Positions 10,946 through 22,187 of a stretch of DNA of 64,000 nt are shown in pieces; position 1 is the first letter of the stretch; each line of letters starts with the position of its first letter. Under the pieces are notes generated by a model. The model was not told where the DNA came from, did not search any database, and saw nothing but the letters and a program-made list of their open reading frames with translations. This DNA is from Lucifuga dentata (Eukaryota; Chordata; Actinopteri; Ophidiiformes; Bythitidae). The stretch lies in NCBI GenBank assembly GCA_014773175.1, contig VXCM01000699.1, forward strand, positions 248,001 to 312,000, read 5' to 3'. Both the position numbers and the translations under genes were made by a program.

Positions 10946-12304
10946 AAACAAATACTACAAAACATTCAAATTAAATTAAAGCTATCCTGAGTGCTGAGGT
11001 TAAAACACACACACAATGTCTTGCAGGGCAGAAATAATGAATTTCACAAGCAAAACGTTTTAGTCCTGTTTCTAGACATTCACTTGTAAAATGAGCCAAA
11101 TTAGAATCCAGATCATCTTTCAACTACCTTTAACTTGAAAATCTAAATTATCTTTGCTGGTGTAAAGCTAAACAATCTTAAAACAAGTTATTCATTGATA
11201 GTTTTAAGCTCAGATGGTGCTTTTTGTTTTGTAGCTTCAACTGGTAGATGTTTTGCTTGATACTGCAAAATTCACAAGATTACAGAATATTTTGCAGTGT
11301 AGTCTTGTGTAGTAAAAGCTCTAAGGTTGTAGATGGCTGAGTTCATGTACAACATGTGGGTGTGCGTCCTTTGGTAGCACTGGTCAAGCTCCATGTAGCC
11401 GGTTTGTCTATAGAATTTCTATGTGGCCATGTGGTGGTGACCACTGACAGGGCAAACAAGACAACCAGGAAGGTCCAGACATCAGAGGGTGTGTCATTAG
11501 ACCCCTGCCTGGAGCCCCCTGGTCAGATCCATCCGACATCCATCTTCATTAAAAAGCTTCTCTCCAAGCAGATGGTCATTAACAGCATCCCCCGTTTTAG
11601 TCCCAGCACCCTTGTTGCACTTGGACACTACCTAGAGGACACCCATCGCCCCCTTAGGAGTCCTAGTAAAGCTCACCAAAGGAGAAGAGAGCCCTGTGAG
11701 GCTACCTGGTAATGATCAGTCCGAGGGTCTCATAAATCTTATCCGAAATCTTTCAAAACAACCGTATGGAGACTGTCTGTGTAGTGTAATAATCAATATA
11801 TCAAATCCTGTGGCACAGTTTTGTTCTGGATAGAAAGTCATTGGCACCGTTGATACATATGGTTCCAAGATTGTTTTCCTCCTCTTCTTCTGTTTCCTCC
11901 TAGGTCTGTGCGTGCAGATACTATGCTTGCTGATATTGGTTTTATGTTCTGCTGATTTTATATCCTGGTGAGCTAAAGACAGTTTTCTAATGCATGTGGA
12001 CATGTTGTATTCTTATTCTTCTCTCTTTTTTTTTTTTTTTTTNTTTTTTTTTTTTTTTTGTTATCCCTGTGACTGGCATAGTAACTATGGTTGAGAAAGC
12101 ACAGTTGTTCACGCTGGTGTGACTTAAATGAGGAAGTGGTCAGCTTTTTCAGCATAGCTGGGCTTAATATTCAGGATTTCACAGACACTTTGGTAGTGCT
12201 GCTGCACTGAGGTAACCCTGTGCTGATTATAGTGCGACCTGAGCAAGAAGAACTTGTTATCCTGAGCTCGATAAACATAATCCAGTTTCTTGAAAGCTTA
12301 TTGC

Positions 12305-12366
<62 letters not shown>

Positions 12367-13052
12367 TGCAGTAATTACATAAAACATAAATAGAGTAAGA
12401 TTCCAGTAAAACAGACAGAGGGTAGAGATTTGATTATGAGATTGTCAGAGGTGATCTGTGAAGTTGTAGTTCTTGGATCTAATTGGCAGATGAGAAATGT
12501 CAGTGTTATCTACATTTTAGTTGCGACAGCCTCATCATCAGTATCTCCAGCGGCAGCCACCGTGGATCCCAATTACTGCTGTAATCACTCCCTAGCTGAG
12601 CAGGGTTTCAGACAGGGTAAAGCATTATCCATCTTCATCATGTTCATTATCAGGCTGCAGACGCAGGTGTCCTGGCCTCCCACTGCTACACACCATTAGT
12701 GAGTGATAGACGGTGCGACTAACGCCTTTATGCTACATAACACGCGTATACAGTATAGTACGCTGCACTGTGAAAAGAAAAATACTTGTGCATCTTGTTA
12801 ATATGTATTTACTTTTCAGATGTAGTCATTAATGATGCTGCATATCACAGAAATCAAGCAGACTTGTTTACAGTCCGTGTGTGCAAGGTCAAAGGTCACA
12901 TCAGGGGCTTCCAGTGTGTCATTTGTTCTCTCCTGATTATGTTCTGCTGTCTCTCTAACAAAGAGAATCAGTGTGACAGACTCGAGTATCTGCTGCAGAC
13001 AAAGACAGGACAAAAAGGTGACAACGAAAGGTGGCAGATAGTGGTGGCATGT
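10946..13052. other. Non-coding DNA with possible old repeat and microsatellites
   Basis: The 11040-11310 interval ends in ATTTTGCAGTGTAG and contains inverted pieces of the CTGCAAAA type, suggesting an old DNA-transposon relic, but I cannot name it. A 118-codon plus frame at 11356-11712 has no recognised motif. A poly(T) run with an N lies at 12026-12059 and a (CT)n tract at 12304-12360. The 12430-12700 interval is repeat-free and may be conserved non-coding sequence. Confidence 0.35.
12304..12360. repeat. (CT)n microsatellite
   Basis: About 28 perfect CT units between TTGCGT and GAGGTATG. Confidence 0.95.
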
Positions 13053-13086
13053 TATCCATCCATCCATCCATCCATCCATCCATCCA
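13053..13086. repeat. (ATCC)n microsatellite
   Basis: Eight near-perfect ATCC units just outside the left end of the Tc1-like element. Confidence 0.9.
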
Positions 13087-13314
13087 GTAACCTTATATTC
13101 ATCTGCACATGGGTAAAAGGGCAGCTTGTTCCCAGCTGGAGGTACAAATATTGACACCCTTGCTAAATAAAAGCAAAATGGGCTGTGAAAAAGAAGTCCT
13201 TATTGTTTATCCTCTTGGTCTTTCATTCAAAAATATTATCAAAAATATAACCCTTAATAAAAGTAAAACAATTGAAAAGAAAAATAAATTCTTATAATGA
13301 AACAAATATTTTTC

Positions 13315-13428
13315 TCAATTGGCCTTGTGGTGTCTGATTGTAGTTTTGGAAACTTTCTGACCCCAAAACCCAACTAACATCTGCAATTCTCCAGCTGTGA
13401 CTCTTGGAGATTCTTTGGCCACTTGAAC

Positions 13429-13466
<38 letters not shown>

Positions 13467-13578
13467 GCATCATCATCATCATCATCCTCACTGAGCATGG
13501 AGTCAATATAGACTCACCTCCTCTTCCACGACCATTGACAAAAATATTTGCTTCATGATAAGAAATTTTTCCTTTCAA
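13315..13578 (-). pseudogene. Tc1-like transposase remnant
   Basis: The minus-strand frame downstream of the microsatellite reads AKESPRVTAGELQ followed by VSKTTIRHH. This matches the second helix-turn-helix of the Tc1 transposase DNA-binding domain (typically SPRVTAGELQ... TVTKKTI). The segment before it (GRGRGGESILTPC) may be a non-adjacent piece joined by deletion. The stretch of Met or Asp codons between them is simply the (CAT)n repeat read in different frames. No DDE catalytic domain is present. Confidence 0.7.
13427..13487. repeat. (CAT)n microsatellite
   Basis: About 20 CAT units with a single CAG interruption, located inside the Tc1-like element. Confidence 0.95.
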
Positions 13579-14454
13579 TTATTTGACTTTAATTCGCGGT
13601 TACATTTTTGTTAATATTTTGAATGAAAGATCAAGAGGATAAACACAAAGACATTTTTATTACAGCCCATTTTGCTTTTATTTACCAAGGTTCCCAATGT
13701 TAGTGGAGGGCACTGCATGGTCACCCTGTGCAGACTGAACACACTTGGCCCAACAGACTATGTGGTGCAGTGCCGTACTCTCCGAAACTCAAATAAATCA
13801 CCTCAATTAGCTTGATCTCTAATGGGTTATTGTAACACCAAGCTGACACCCTGTTACCATAAAAGCTTGTGAGATTTCAAAAATTCACAAATGCTTTTGG
13901 GTGGGATCACTTTCATATCCTCTGGCACCTGGTTAAATTCTATTAGGTGGATCCATTTACATATAAATTGAACAAGCAGTAATAAGGCACATCCTTAAAC
14001 GCATCTGTTTCATGACTGTATCCCATTATCTGTTTTGCATACTTCAACAAGCATTTAATTTCTTCTTTAATTTAGTCTTATGTTTCGTTGTTGTTTATTA
14101 AAAGGTGTTTAACTAATAACGCCCACATGCACGGCCCCTTTTCCTGCAACGCACCTATTTTAATGTGTTCTGGGCGACTGTGTATCCCGAGGTAAAGTGG
14201 GAAATGTTGAAAATTCACTGGAATATGAAAAGCAATCATATTTTCTGTATCAGTAAGCAGGTCTGGTAGCTGGGGGTCATTCTTGCTCTCTGCTGTTGCT
14301 TGGGGAGGCATTTTGTAAGAAGCCCCCCAAGGCTCACCTAGTTAATTAAGTTTTTCTGTTATTAGAAGGATGTAACTGGTGAGTTTACTCCTCCACAATG
14401 CTAATTCTCTATTACCACAGAGAGGCTGACTCTACATGACGTCTTGTAGGAGGG

Positions 14455-14706
14455 TTGATTGATAAGTTTGGAGCCCAGCGTAGAAAAATTTAACTCAGAG
14501 GCTTTGCAGTTTTTTTTTTATCCTTCAACATAATCTCCTTCTGCAAATGATGCTGACAGGATTTTGTTGGAGTACCACAGAAGACCTTTTCTTGGCTGTC
14601 CAAAAAAGTCTTCTGAAGCTTACATGACATCATCATCGATGGCAAAGCGTGTACCAGCTAAAGCCTTTTTTGTGTTTGGGAAGGGGTGAAAGTGAGGGTG
14701 CAAATC

Positions 14707-14745
<39 letters not shown>

Positions 14746-14880
14746 NGGGGGGGGGGGGGGGTGCTTAAGTAGTTCAAAGCTACAGTCATGGCTAGAAGCC
14801 AGCAAGTTCATAATCACTGCATGCTGGCCTAGTTTGTCTCTCTTGTAAAACTCACACACCCTCAGGTGCCTCTCAAACTT
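14455..14880 (-). pseudogene. Mariner-family transposase C-terminal remnant
   Basis: On the minus strand the frame HPHFHPFPNTKKALAGTRFAIDDDVM resembles the C-terminal part of mariner transposases, where a DLAPSDFHLF-type block is followed by K-x-L-x-G-x-RF and a D/E-rich stretch. Downstream, ALAGTRF continues into sequence resembling VEDFLDSQEKVFY and ends near CTACGCTGGGCTCCAAAC. A (GT)n plus G-run microsatellite with one N interrupts the HPP region. Only the C-terminal third is visible and it is frame-broken, so it is inactive. Confidence 0.55.
14709..14761. repeat. (GT)n followed by a G run, with one N
   Basis: About 18 GT units, an N at 14746, then about 15 G. The N suggests the assembler could not resolve the junction. 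Confidence 0.9.
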
Positions 14881-15832
14881 GAAAGTTATGATTACTTAGC
14901 TGAAATGAATGCCATTGATGTGCCAAAAAAAAAGTAATAAATTATATTACTTCTGCCAAAAAATTAAAAATACAACCCTTGATTAGAACTTACAGGGTGC
15001 ATCACAACACATGTATCGTGTGTTGTCTGCTGTATTGTCTGCTTACAAGCTGCTGCTGTTACCTGTGTGTCATTAGTATTTAGAACAGTTACTTGAGTAG
15101 AAATGCTAAAAATGTAAGTATATTGTGAATGCATTCTATGAACAGTAAGTGGCCTTTCTGCCAGAAATGTGACTGTCATTAAAACTTTAAGAAACTTTGT
15201 TGAATACGTGAACTATGCAGCGATGTTGTCTTGGTGATATAGAGTTTGAATGCTATGAAGAGCTCGAGAGGAAGATCCAGATATAGAAATGTGTGGGTGT
15301 GTGTATGACTTTATCCACTGCAAAAGAATGAAATTAAGAGATAACATTGTGTAACCGGGCTCAGATCTAACGCAACACGTTAGACACTGGGTAGTACAGA
15401 AGCATATCTCAACAGCCAAATCAGTAATCACATGGACCAATGTATCAGAGGATCTAGGTTTCTGTTCACAGGAGAAAGGAGTATTAAGCAGTAATCATTA
15501 AGTAGCAAGAGTAAGAAGACACGTAGACCAACTGGTAAGAATAATAGCTGATTGTATTGGTCATATGTGGGAATAAGAAAAAACATAAAATAAACATAGC
15601 CGTATATAATGTATTGTTTCCCTTCTTTTCCTCTTTAACCAGTCACTATGAACTTCGCATTTTTTTTTTTAACATCAATACCAAAATAGGGTTTTAACTC
15701 AGTGCAGTGAAGTGTTTTTTTAAACAAGATGGTATCAAAACCCAAATGTCAAAATGAACCCACAGATCAAAATCTAACTTATACACCATACAACAGTTAT
15801 TTAAATGATGAACAATCGATTCCTTATTGTCT
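14881..15832. other. Non-coding DNA, nothing recognised
   Basis: AT-rich sequence with short open frames only. No repeat family, splice-flanked exon or RNA gene was identified. Confidence 0.4.
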
Positions 15833-17167
15833 GTTTTTTTTTTAGTCCAGTGGAAGGAATGAAAATATATAGTCCATGCAACGTATCCTTCAGTGTTCTG
15901 GCAACAATCAGTCCTACCAGTATTGATGATGAAAGCAACAGTTCAGATCTCTCAGGATTGTCTCATCAATTAGCTTGGCTCGCCACAACTGCTGAACTCT
16001 ACCATCACGGTTGCAGCACAGAGAGGCAGCAGAAGAAATCCACTCCGATGTCGAATCCACATCAAAACACACAGGAAGGACAAAAGAAAAGACCCGGCCT
16101 GAATAGGCCAAAAAGAGGATTACATCACTTCCCATGAATATAGTCATGAATATAACCTGTTCTATGTGATCCCACTCTTTCTATACCTCATTACTCTTCA
16201 TTAAATCAACTGTACACATAACTAATAGTCAGGAATAATCATCAGAACATACATGTTTCAGATTTCAATGTATGAATTAGTTGCTCCGACCATCAATTTA
16301 ATCATCGCCTTTCATTTTCTCACAAGGCGCTCACTAAATACACACAGGCAGGGTGTCAAATTACAACGCGCTTTTTTTCACGCGCCATGTTCAGAAACGA
16401 CAGAACCATAGACTTGAAATGGTGGAAAAGCTAATGATCAATACACACAGAATTTCAGTCTGCGACCGCTAACAGCGACCGATTAACAGCTAGCACAGGT
16501 CGGATTCAACTAATTCACTCACAAAAACACACAGTAGATGGAAATACACAGTAAATATTCGGTAATATTCACTCACCAGAAAACTTCAGTCTTAAGCATA
16601 CACTCCTAGTTTGAAAGGAATCGGCTCACACGTACTCCTGATATCCGTCTTCTCTCTCTTTATTTTTTTCCAAATCCCACTGTGCGGAAATTTTAGATCG
16701 ACAAACCACAAAAACAGGAACCGAAATCTTTGGAAAATCTCGAGAGCAATCCAATGCATGTCTTACTCCGTCCTACTCGTAGCAGAAAGAAAAAAAAAAA
16801 CTACACTTGGGAATGCTAGATAGCGCTAGCTCACGCAGCAAGCAGGGCTCTGATTGGATGGGGAAATCCAGTATACCAGCATATCAAAATAAAACTACCA
16901 ATTTCTGAATTACTCATTTGTACTGTCACATTAAACTTAGACATATATTTAAAAGTAAACACAATCACCTCACATGAAATAACTGCAATATTTCTATATT
17001 AAAGATCTACATTCCTTCTTCACATTTCATGTACACCACAGTGCACAATCACGCCCGTAGCAATCTCCCAATTCACTTACTTCATGGAAAACATCAATCT
17101 GTCAACAACAGCAATTTAACTCACTTTACTGCGGCTTCTTAGTTAAGCCCTAGTAACACGGGTTACA
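15833..17167 (-). other. Unidentified transcript-unit-like or LTR-like block
   Basis: Read on the minus strand, the block starts TGTAACCCGTGTTAC (17167 down), an imperfect palindrome beginning with TG as LTRs do. It then has a CCAAT box (ATCCAATCAG, about 16858-16850), an AATAAA (16664-16659), and a consensus donor TCTG|GTGAGTG (GT at 16576-16575). A possible acceptor GCCTATTCAG lies near 16105. The block ends in an A-run (complement of about 15832-15842). It has more CpG (GCGCG, CGACCG, ACGCG) than its surroundings. Short frames show no recognised domain. It could be a solo LTR with flank, a retroposed transcript, or a small non-coding gene with a promoter. I cannot decide between these. Confidence 0.35.
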
Positions 17168-20100
17168 ATTGGGTAGTTGAGATAGTTATAAAACGTGAAG
17201 AGACAAAATGATCCAAACTTATATGGAAAAATGTGGCTGGATGGTTTTCTGTTGCCACAGTGCCAAACTATGCTTATTTTTTATCTCAGTGGGCAGAATT
17301 ATGAGAAATTTACATGTTGCTCAATATTTAGAAAGCAAAAGGGAGACGCTCAGCCTGGCAACTGAATGTTTGACAAACAGCACCTATGTGCTAAATATTT
17401 AAAGCCATTTAGAAATCAGAAATCTGCAGCGGCTGCTGTTCCTTTGAGGTTAAGTAAATAGATTTAGACTGAAGAGCCTAATTACGCCCACTATTATTGC
17501 AGCAAGATGTCATCAACCAATTTGTTATTTTTGTCCAAATAGACCAAGAAAGATGAAAAATATATCAAATTTTGATAGATTTGGGGCATTGATTAAAAAA
17601 AAAAAAAAAAAAAAAACTCAGAATATTCCATTGATAATTTTAAAAAAGAACAATCAAAACTCTATAAGTAGAGGGGAAAAGATTGTGAAAGAAGAGCATG
17701 GTGATTGTGGTTATGGGGTATGTGATAAGTAAATCCACATTTTCTAAAAAAAGAATGATGGCCTCAAACTTCTGTGTTTCACACTTGGTGCCATATTGCC
17801 CAAGCTGAAGTCTCAGCATGATCAGGCAGGCAGAGCANCTAAACCAAAAAAAACACAGATACAATGACGAGACCACCAAACTGGACATACCTGACAAGGG
17901 TACATCCTTGTCCACCCGCATGAAATGAGCCTACAGTAAATTAGGGCTGAAGGTATACTGCAGAGCCTGGTCTCACTCCAGTTACCTCCACCTTCTCCAC
18001 ATCCACAAAAGCACGTGTAGATTAGATGTGTGAACTTCTGTGAACCCTCCAGTTTCTGTGCAAGAATAAAAAGCTGACACTTATTTCTCCTGAGTATGAG
18101 GCTTAACAACTGGCTCATTTTGTCAGCTCCCATGAAGACACCTATATTTGACTTTCAGTCCGAAAAAAGAAATGTTTCTAGGTGAGCGGCTGTCCTCCCA
18201 GTAGAGATATTTACAGAAGTCTATGAATTGGCCTTTGTCTGGCCCCTTTTCTGGGACCAGGAGGTTAATGCTCCAGAGAACACAACTCCCAGGGTCACGG
18301 GCGCACATAAACCCTCTACGACAATAAGGTGGTTAAGGGGGCAGAGATTTTTAGAAATGAGACTCATTAACAAATCTCATGCTCCAAAACAAGCTAGACG
18401 TCACAGGAACTACATTTTCTGTATCAGTTTGCATGCTAGCTCACAATATTAAGACTTTAAAAAAAAATAAAACCAAAAAACAAAAACTGATTCATAAATA
18501 TTAGAGAAAGTCTAGATCTGTGCTTGAAACCACCACCCTTTTGACATATAGCATTAAGAAATTCTTGGTCGAGTGTAAAATGGTTTCAGGCTTGTGTTGA
18601 GCGTGAAAGCGTGGCAGAAACAATTCCAGATGCAAGTGTTCAAGCAAAACATGTGACTAGTGTGCTATAATTAAACAATAATACATGCATAAATGAGTGT
18701 AAATGATCTGCATCCGAATGTGTGTAGACCGTGTTACATAAATATTCTAATTGCTCAATGGTCCATTTTGCCTTGATCTCCACATCAGCTGCCTCCTTCT
18801 TTCCACACAGTAAAGATTATATTATAAATAATGGATTGATAAGCCTATTTCTCTTTATATTCCTGTTCATAATGGTCATTACAATATTCAGTTTTTGTTT
18901 ACTTTGGAAGTTAACAGGGTTGAATATAAGTATTTTGCTAGTATGCAACAAGTTCATTTTGATTCTTCAGTAGAAAATTGTGTTTAGGTTATCATTGGGA
19001 AGGTTTTTGGAGCACATTGCAGTCTATTTATTTATTTACAATGACATGGTTTTGAGGAAGCAGCTCTGGTCAGATCTTTGGAGAAGCACCAGTCAGTCAG
19101 TAAGGGGTTGAATCAAATGCTTTAAATTTAATTATTTTCTCTGCCTAACTGACAGCAAGACTGCTAACAGTGATTATGTTAGTTTTTGTGTTTTGTTTTG
19201 GAATGTTCTTGTTTAATTTGTCTCATTATGAATCACTTTATTGCTCTAGTTCAAGCCTCTGTCAATTTACATTTGGCCGAAGCAAGGCACAGTTCTCAAT
19301 TTTGCTGTTTCCTCTAAGGAAAAATGTCCCTTAAATGCATCAAAAGAGTAGAAATAAGTCATGGTATGTAATTATTTGAAAAATGAGCCTAAGAATGATT
19401 ATTGTTATTCTTAAATGTTTGGAGCACCGTTTGGAATTGTTATACAAATCAATTTTGCAGTGATTTGTATAACAGCAGACATTTTTCATGTATGGTACTA
19501 ATGAATCATGGAAGTGGATTCTGACCTACAAGTAAATACTATATCTGCTCACAGAGAAACGTCTGACCTCAAGTTTCAAAGGGAACTGCACATCATAATA
19601 CTGCCTTTTTGATCTTGTTGATGCACACCAGATCTCGTGAACTGTAAATGATGATGTGTGCTATGTTGACAAAGGAACAGAGGAAAACCCACACAGCATT
19701 GTCAGTAGAATAATATTATAAGATAGTTTAATTTCTGTGCTGCAAAACAGATATAAAGCGGATCTCCACTGATTGTACATTATTGGCCATTCAACCCTCC
19801 CAACTGCTAGAAGTTGGAGGGTCGAATTCACTAAAAGGTTGTAGGATTGGCTTTAGTTTCCTTGTAGTCTTAAGTAATAACATGAAGTAATCCTTCTTAG
19901 CTCATAAAGCAACAGTATGCTTCATCCAACAGACTCATCCTACAAGGTCTCTGATCAAGTCAGGAGGCAACTTTATTTATATCTTCTCAGGATGCCCACA
20001 ATGGATGTTGAGTCATGGAAAGGGGAGGGAATGATGTGTGTGCCTGTGTCTTTGTTTTTGTAATTTCAACATGATTAATCATATAAACAGTAAAAATGGC

Positions 20101-21612
20101 AGGCTTTCACGTTGGGAGAGGGGAGTGGTTATTAACGAGAATTCTGTGTTTTGAGTATTTTTGTGATCTCCCCTCTCGATTGTAAATGGGGATATCGTGG
20201 CACAGTTTCACTTTTATTTCTCTGTGGGGTTAAAAAAGAGAGCTTGAGAGAGCAATTAAAACCCTCCCCACTTTCACACCTCACCATTCTTGGCAAATTG
20301 CAGTGAAGTGAAGTGGGTGTACCGGTGAAGTGGTGGATTTGGAAAGTTACAAATTTTGTTGGATTCCCCCAGAAAGGGCGTTTTCACCTCCTTCCATCTC
20401 TCTGACAAGCATACTGTGGCCTCTAAGGGTTCATTTTTCTGACTTTAGACAGCGCCCCCTACTGCCACAAAAGCCTCTCTCCTTACATGCTGATGAGTGC
20501 TCCTGAAAACCAATTAACCAAATGTGTAAAATCGATGGAATCCCCCTTTAAACACCCGCAGAAGCTGTCTCCAATTTTCAGTTGAAATGGAAGATACAAA
20601 CTGAAGCTCAAGCTCGTGTCTATAATATGATAATCAATGTACATCTCATTTTTCAAAACTGTTTTTCTGCTGAAGCCAATGATGTGGAGCCAACTCGAAA
20701 AGAGAAAACTCCCCTTTACTGTATGAAACTCATACATCAGTGATAACAGATTGTAAAACTAGCCCGGGTTTTGTTTACAAAATGACACGAATAAGCAAAA
20801 ACAGAATGGTGAATAATCATTTGGTTGTCCTTGAGAAATAGACAAACTGATGGATGTTTTTGAACAATGGTAACCAGCTGTGTTAATTCATAACCCTCTA
20901 ATGGGAAGACAAATTTGCATACACACGTGTACAGCCATGCATACATTTATGGTGTTAAAAAGTGGCAGGGAGAGCTGTTGATCAGTACCATGGATGAGAG
21001 TAATAGATCCATTTAGCGTTAATCAATGTCACTCACAGGCTCACTGAGCAGTGCACTCACCATAGCCAGCATCCTGCTTTTGTGTCAGCAAGCCTTTTAA
21101 TCTAATTGGACATTAAACTCCTGTCATTATTCCTCAAGCTCTGAGACTTATTTATGGCTCTTATGCTTCCTTGTCTTTACCTTTTCATTACAGCATGCCA
21201 GTCTACATCAGCAAACTCATTAAAGGGAATGAATCACAGGAGAAAGCTGATGTGTGGCTGAAAAGTGTAATTTAATAAATGTGTGTTAGGCTGCACTGCT
21301 CAGCACATCATTCACGTTGTTTACTGCTCGTAATGTCTTAGCAGGTGAGGGCACTTTAGTAATAACAGCCTTTCACAAAGGCAAACATCGGTTCTGCTTT
21401 TTAATACATGAACCTGCAGAGCAGCCACAGGATTATCAGTGCTGAATGCAGTCACCAGGAAAGCCTGTGGCAACCGTGGTTCACAATTAGCTCACTTTTA
21501 TTTACTTTAGTGTTTATTCAACACCAACTGTTGTGGGCTGTCTATGTAATGTGTCAAAGTACATTGTTATTATTCATCACTATCTTATGCTCTCAGAAAA
21601 TGAGAATTTACT
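17168..21612. other. Non-coding DNA, with a candidate conserved block near 21.0-21.35 kb
   Basis: No exon was identified. A poly(A) run lies at about 17596-17616 and an isolated N at 17838 without flanking duplication. The 20990-21360 interval is repeat-free with many TAAT/ATTA cores (GCGTTAATCAATG, TTTTAATCTAATTGG, TTAAACTCCTGTCATTATTCC) and could be a regulatory element. The rest is AT-rich DNA without recognisable structure. Confidence 0.35.
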
Positions 21613-22187
21613 TTAAAGGACCATATCGGCGATTTTACATGTTCGATCCGAGTACATGTTAAGTTACTGATAAACATTTTTGAAAACAGAAAATCGTATT
21701 TTAGTTTTTGTGTTACTTTACCAAATTCCCTAATCTTTCACAATCAAATGTTCAGGTGATACGCCCACCTTGAAATTCAATGTTTCACCTGCTAACACTT
21801 GCACATGATTGTAGAAGCCACAGCTGTTTTAATTTCTCAGTAAAAGCAGTTTTCTCCTGAGACTACATTCCCTAACGGAGACTTACATTTTCTTCCGCTT
21901 AGCTCTGTGTTGCATTGATTAAATCAAGTTACATCGACAAAAAATTGAATTGACGTTTTCTTTGCTGTGAAGGATTACGTAGCTCAAGCACACTTCAAGT
22001 CTCTCCAAGTTGTTTTTTTTACATGGCATACCTGAATAAACTGAAACAAATGCAGTCTGGAAGCAGGGAAAACAATTATAACATTTACCACTCTGGTAAC
22101 ATGTATAGGAAAAATGGTTGGCAGTAATGTAACGTATGCAAGTTGTTTTGGGCTCAAACATGCAAAATCACAGGTATGTTTCTTTAA
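21613..22187 (-). mobile_element. TTAA inverted-repeat element, copy 2 (full length, about 575 bp)
   Basis: Starts TTAAAGGACCATATCGGCG and ends with the inverted match GGGCTCAAACATGCAAAATCACAGGTATG followed by TTAA at 22184-22187. Interior blocks shared with the other copies include GGTGATACGCCCACCTTGAAATTCAATGTTTC and, in reverse, the ACGTAATCC...CACAG block. It is opposite in orientation to copies 3-6. It contains no coding frame longer than about 80 codons and no transposase motif, so it is non-autonomous. Confidence 0.8.

Larger units (their letters stand above)
13149..13700 (-). mobile_element. Tc1-like element, internally deleted, with about 130-bp inverted repeats
   Basis: The left arm (about 13149-13278) and right arm (about 13567-13700) are inverted copies of each other. 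Both carry TAAATAAAAGCAAAATGGGC, TTTATCCTCTTG and TCTTTCATTCAAAA in mirror order. Long terminal inverted repeats with a transposase fragment between them are the hallmark of fish Tc1 elements. The interior is only about 290 bp, so most of the transposase is gone and the copy cannot be autonomous. A (CAT)n microsatellite has expanded in the middle. TA dinucleotides lie near both ends, but exact target duplications are uncertain. Confidence 0.8.

Noticed and set aside
11356..11712. 118-codon plus frame
   Set aside because: Looks somewhat coding-like but has no known motif and no exon boundaries.
13292..13498. Poly-Asp or poly-Met peptide
   Set aside because: A product of the (CAT)n repeat inside the Tc1-like element. 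Only the segment after it is transposase-derived.
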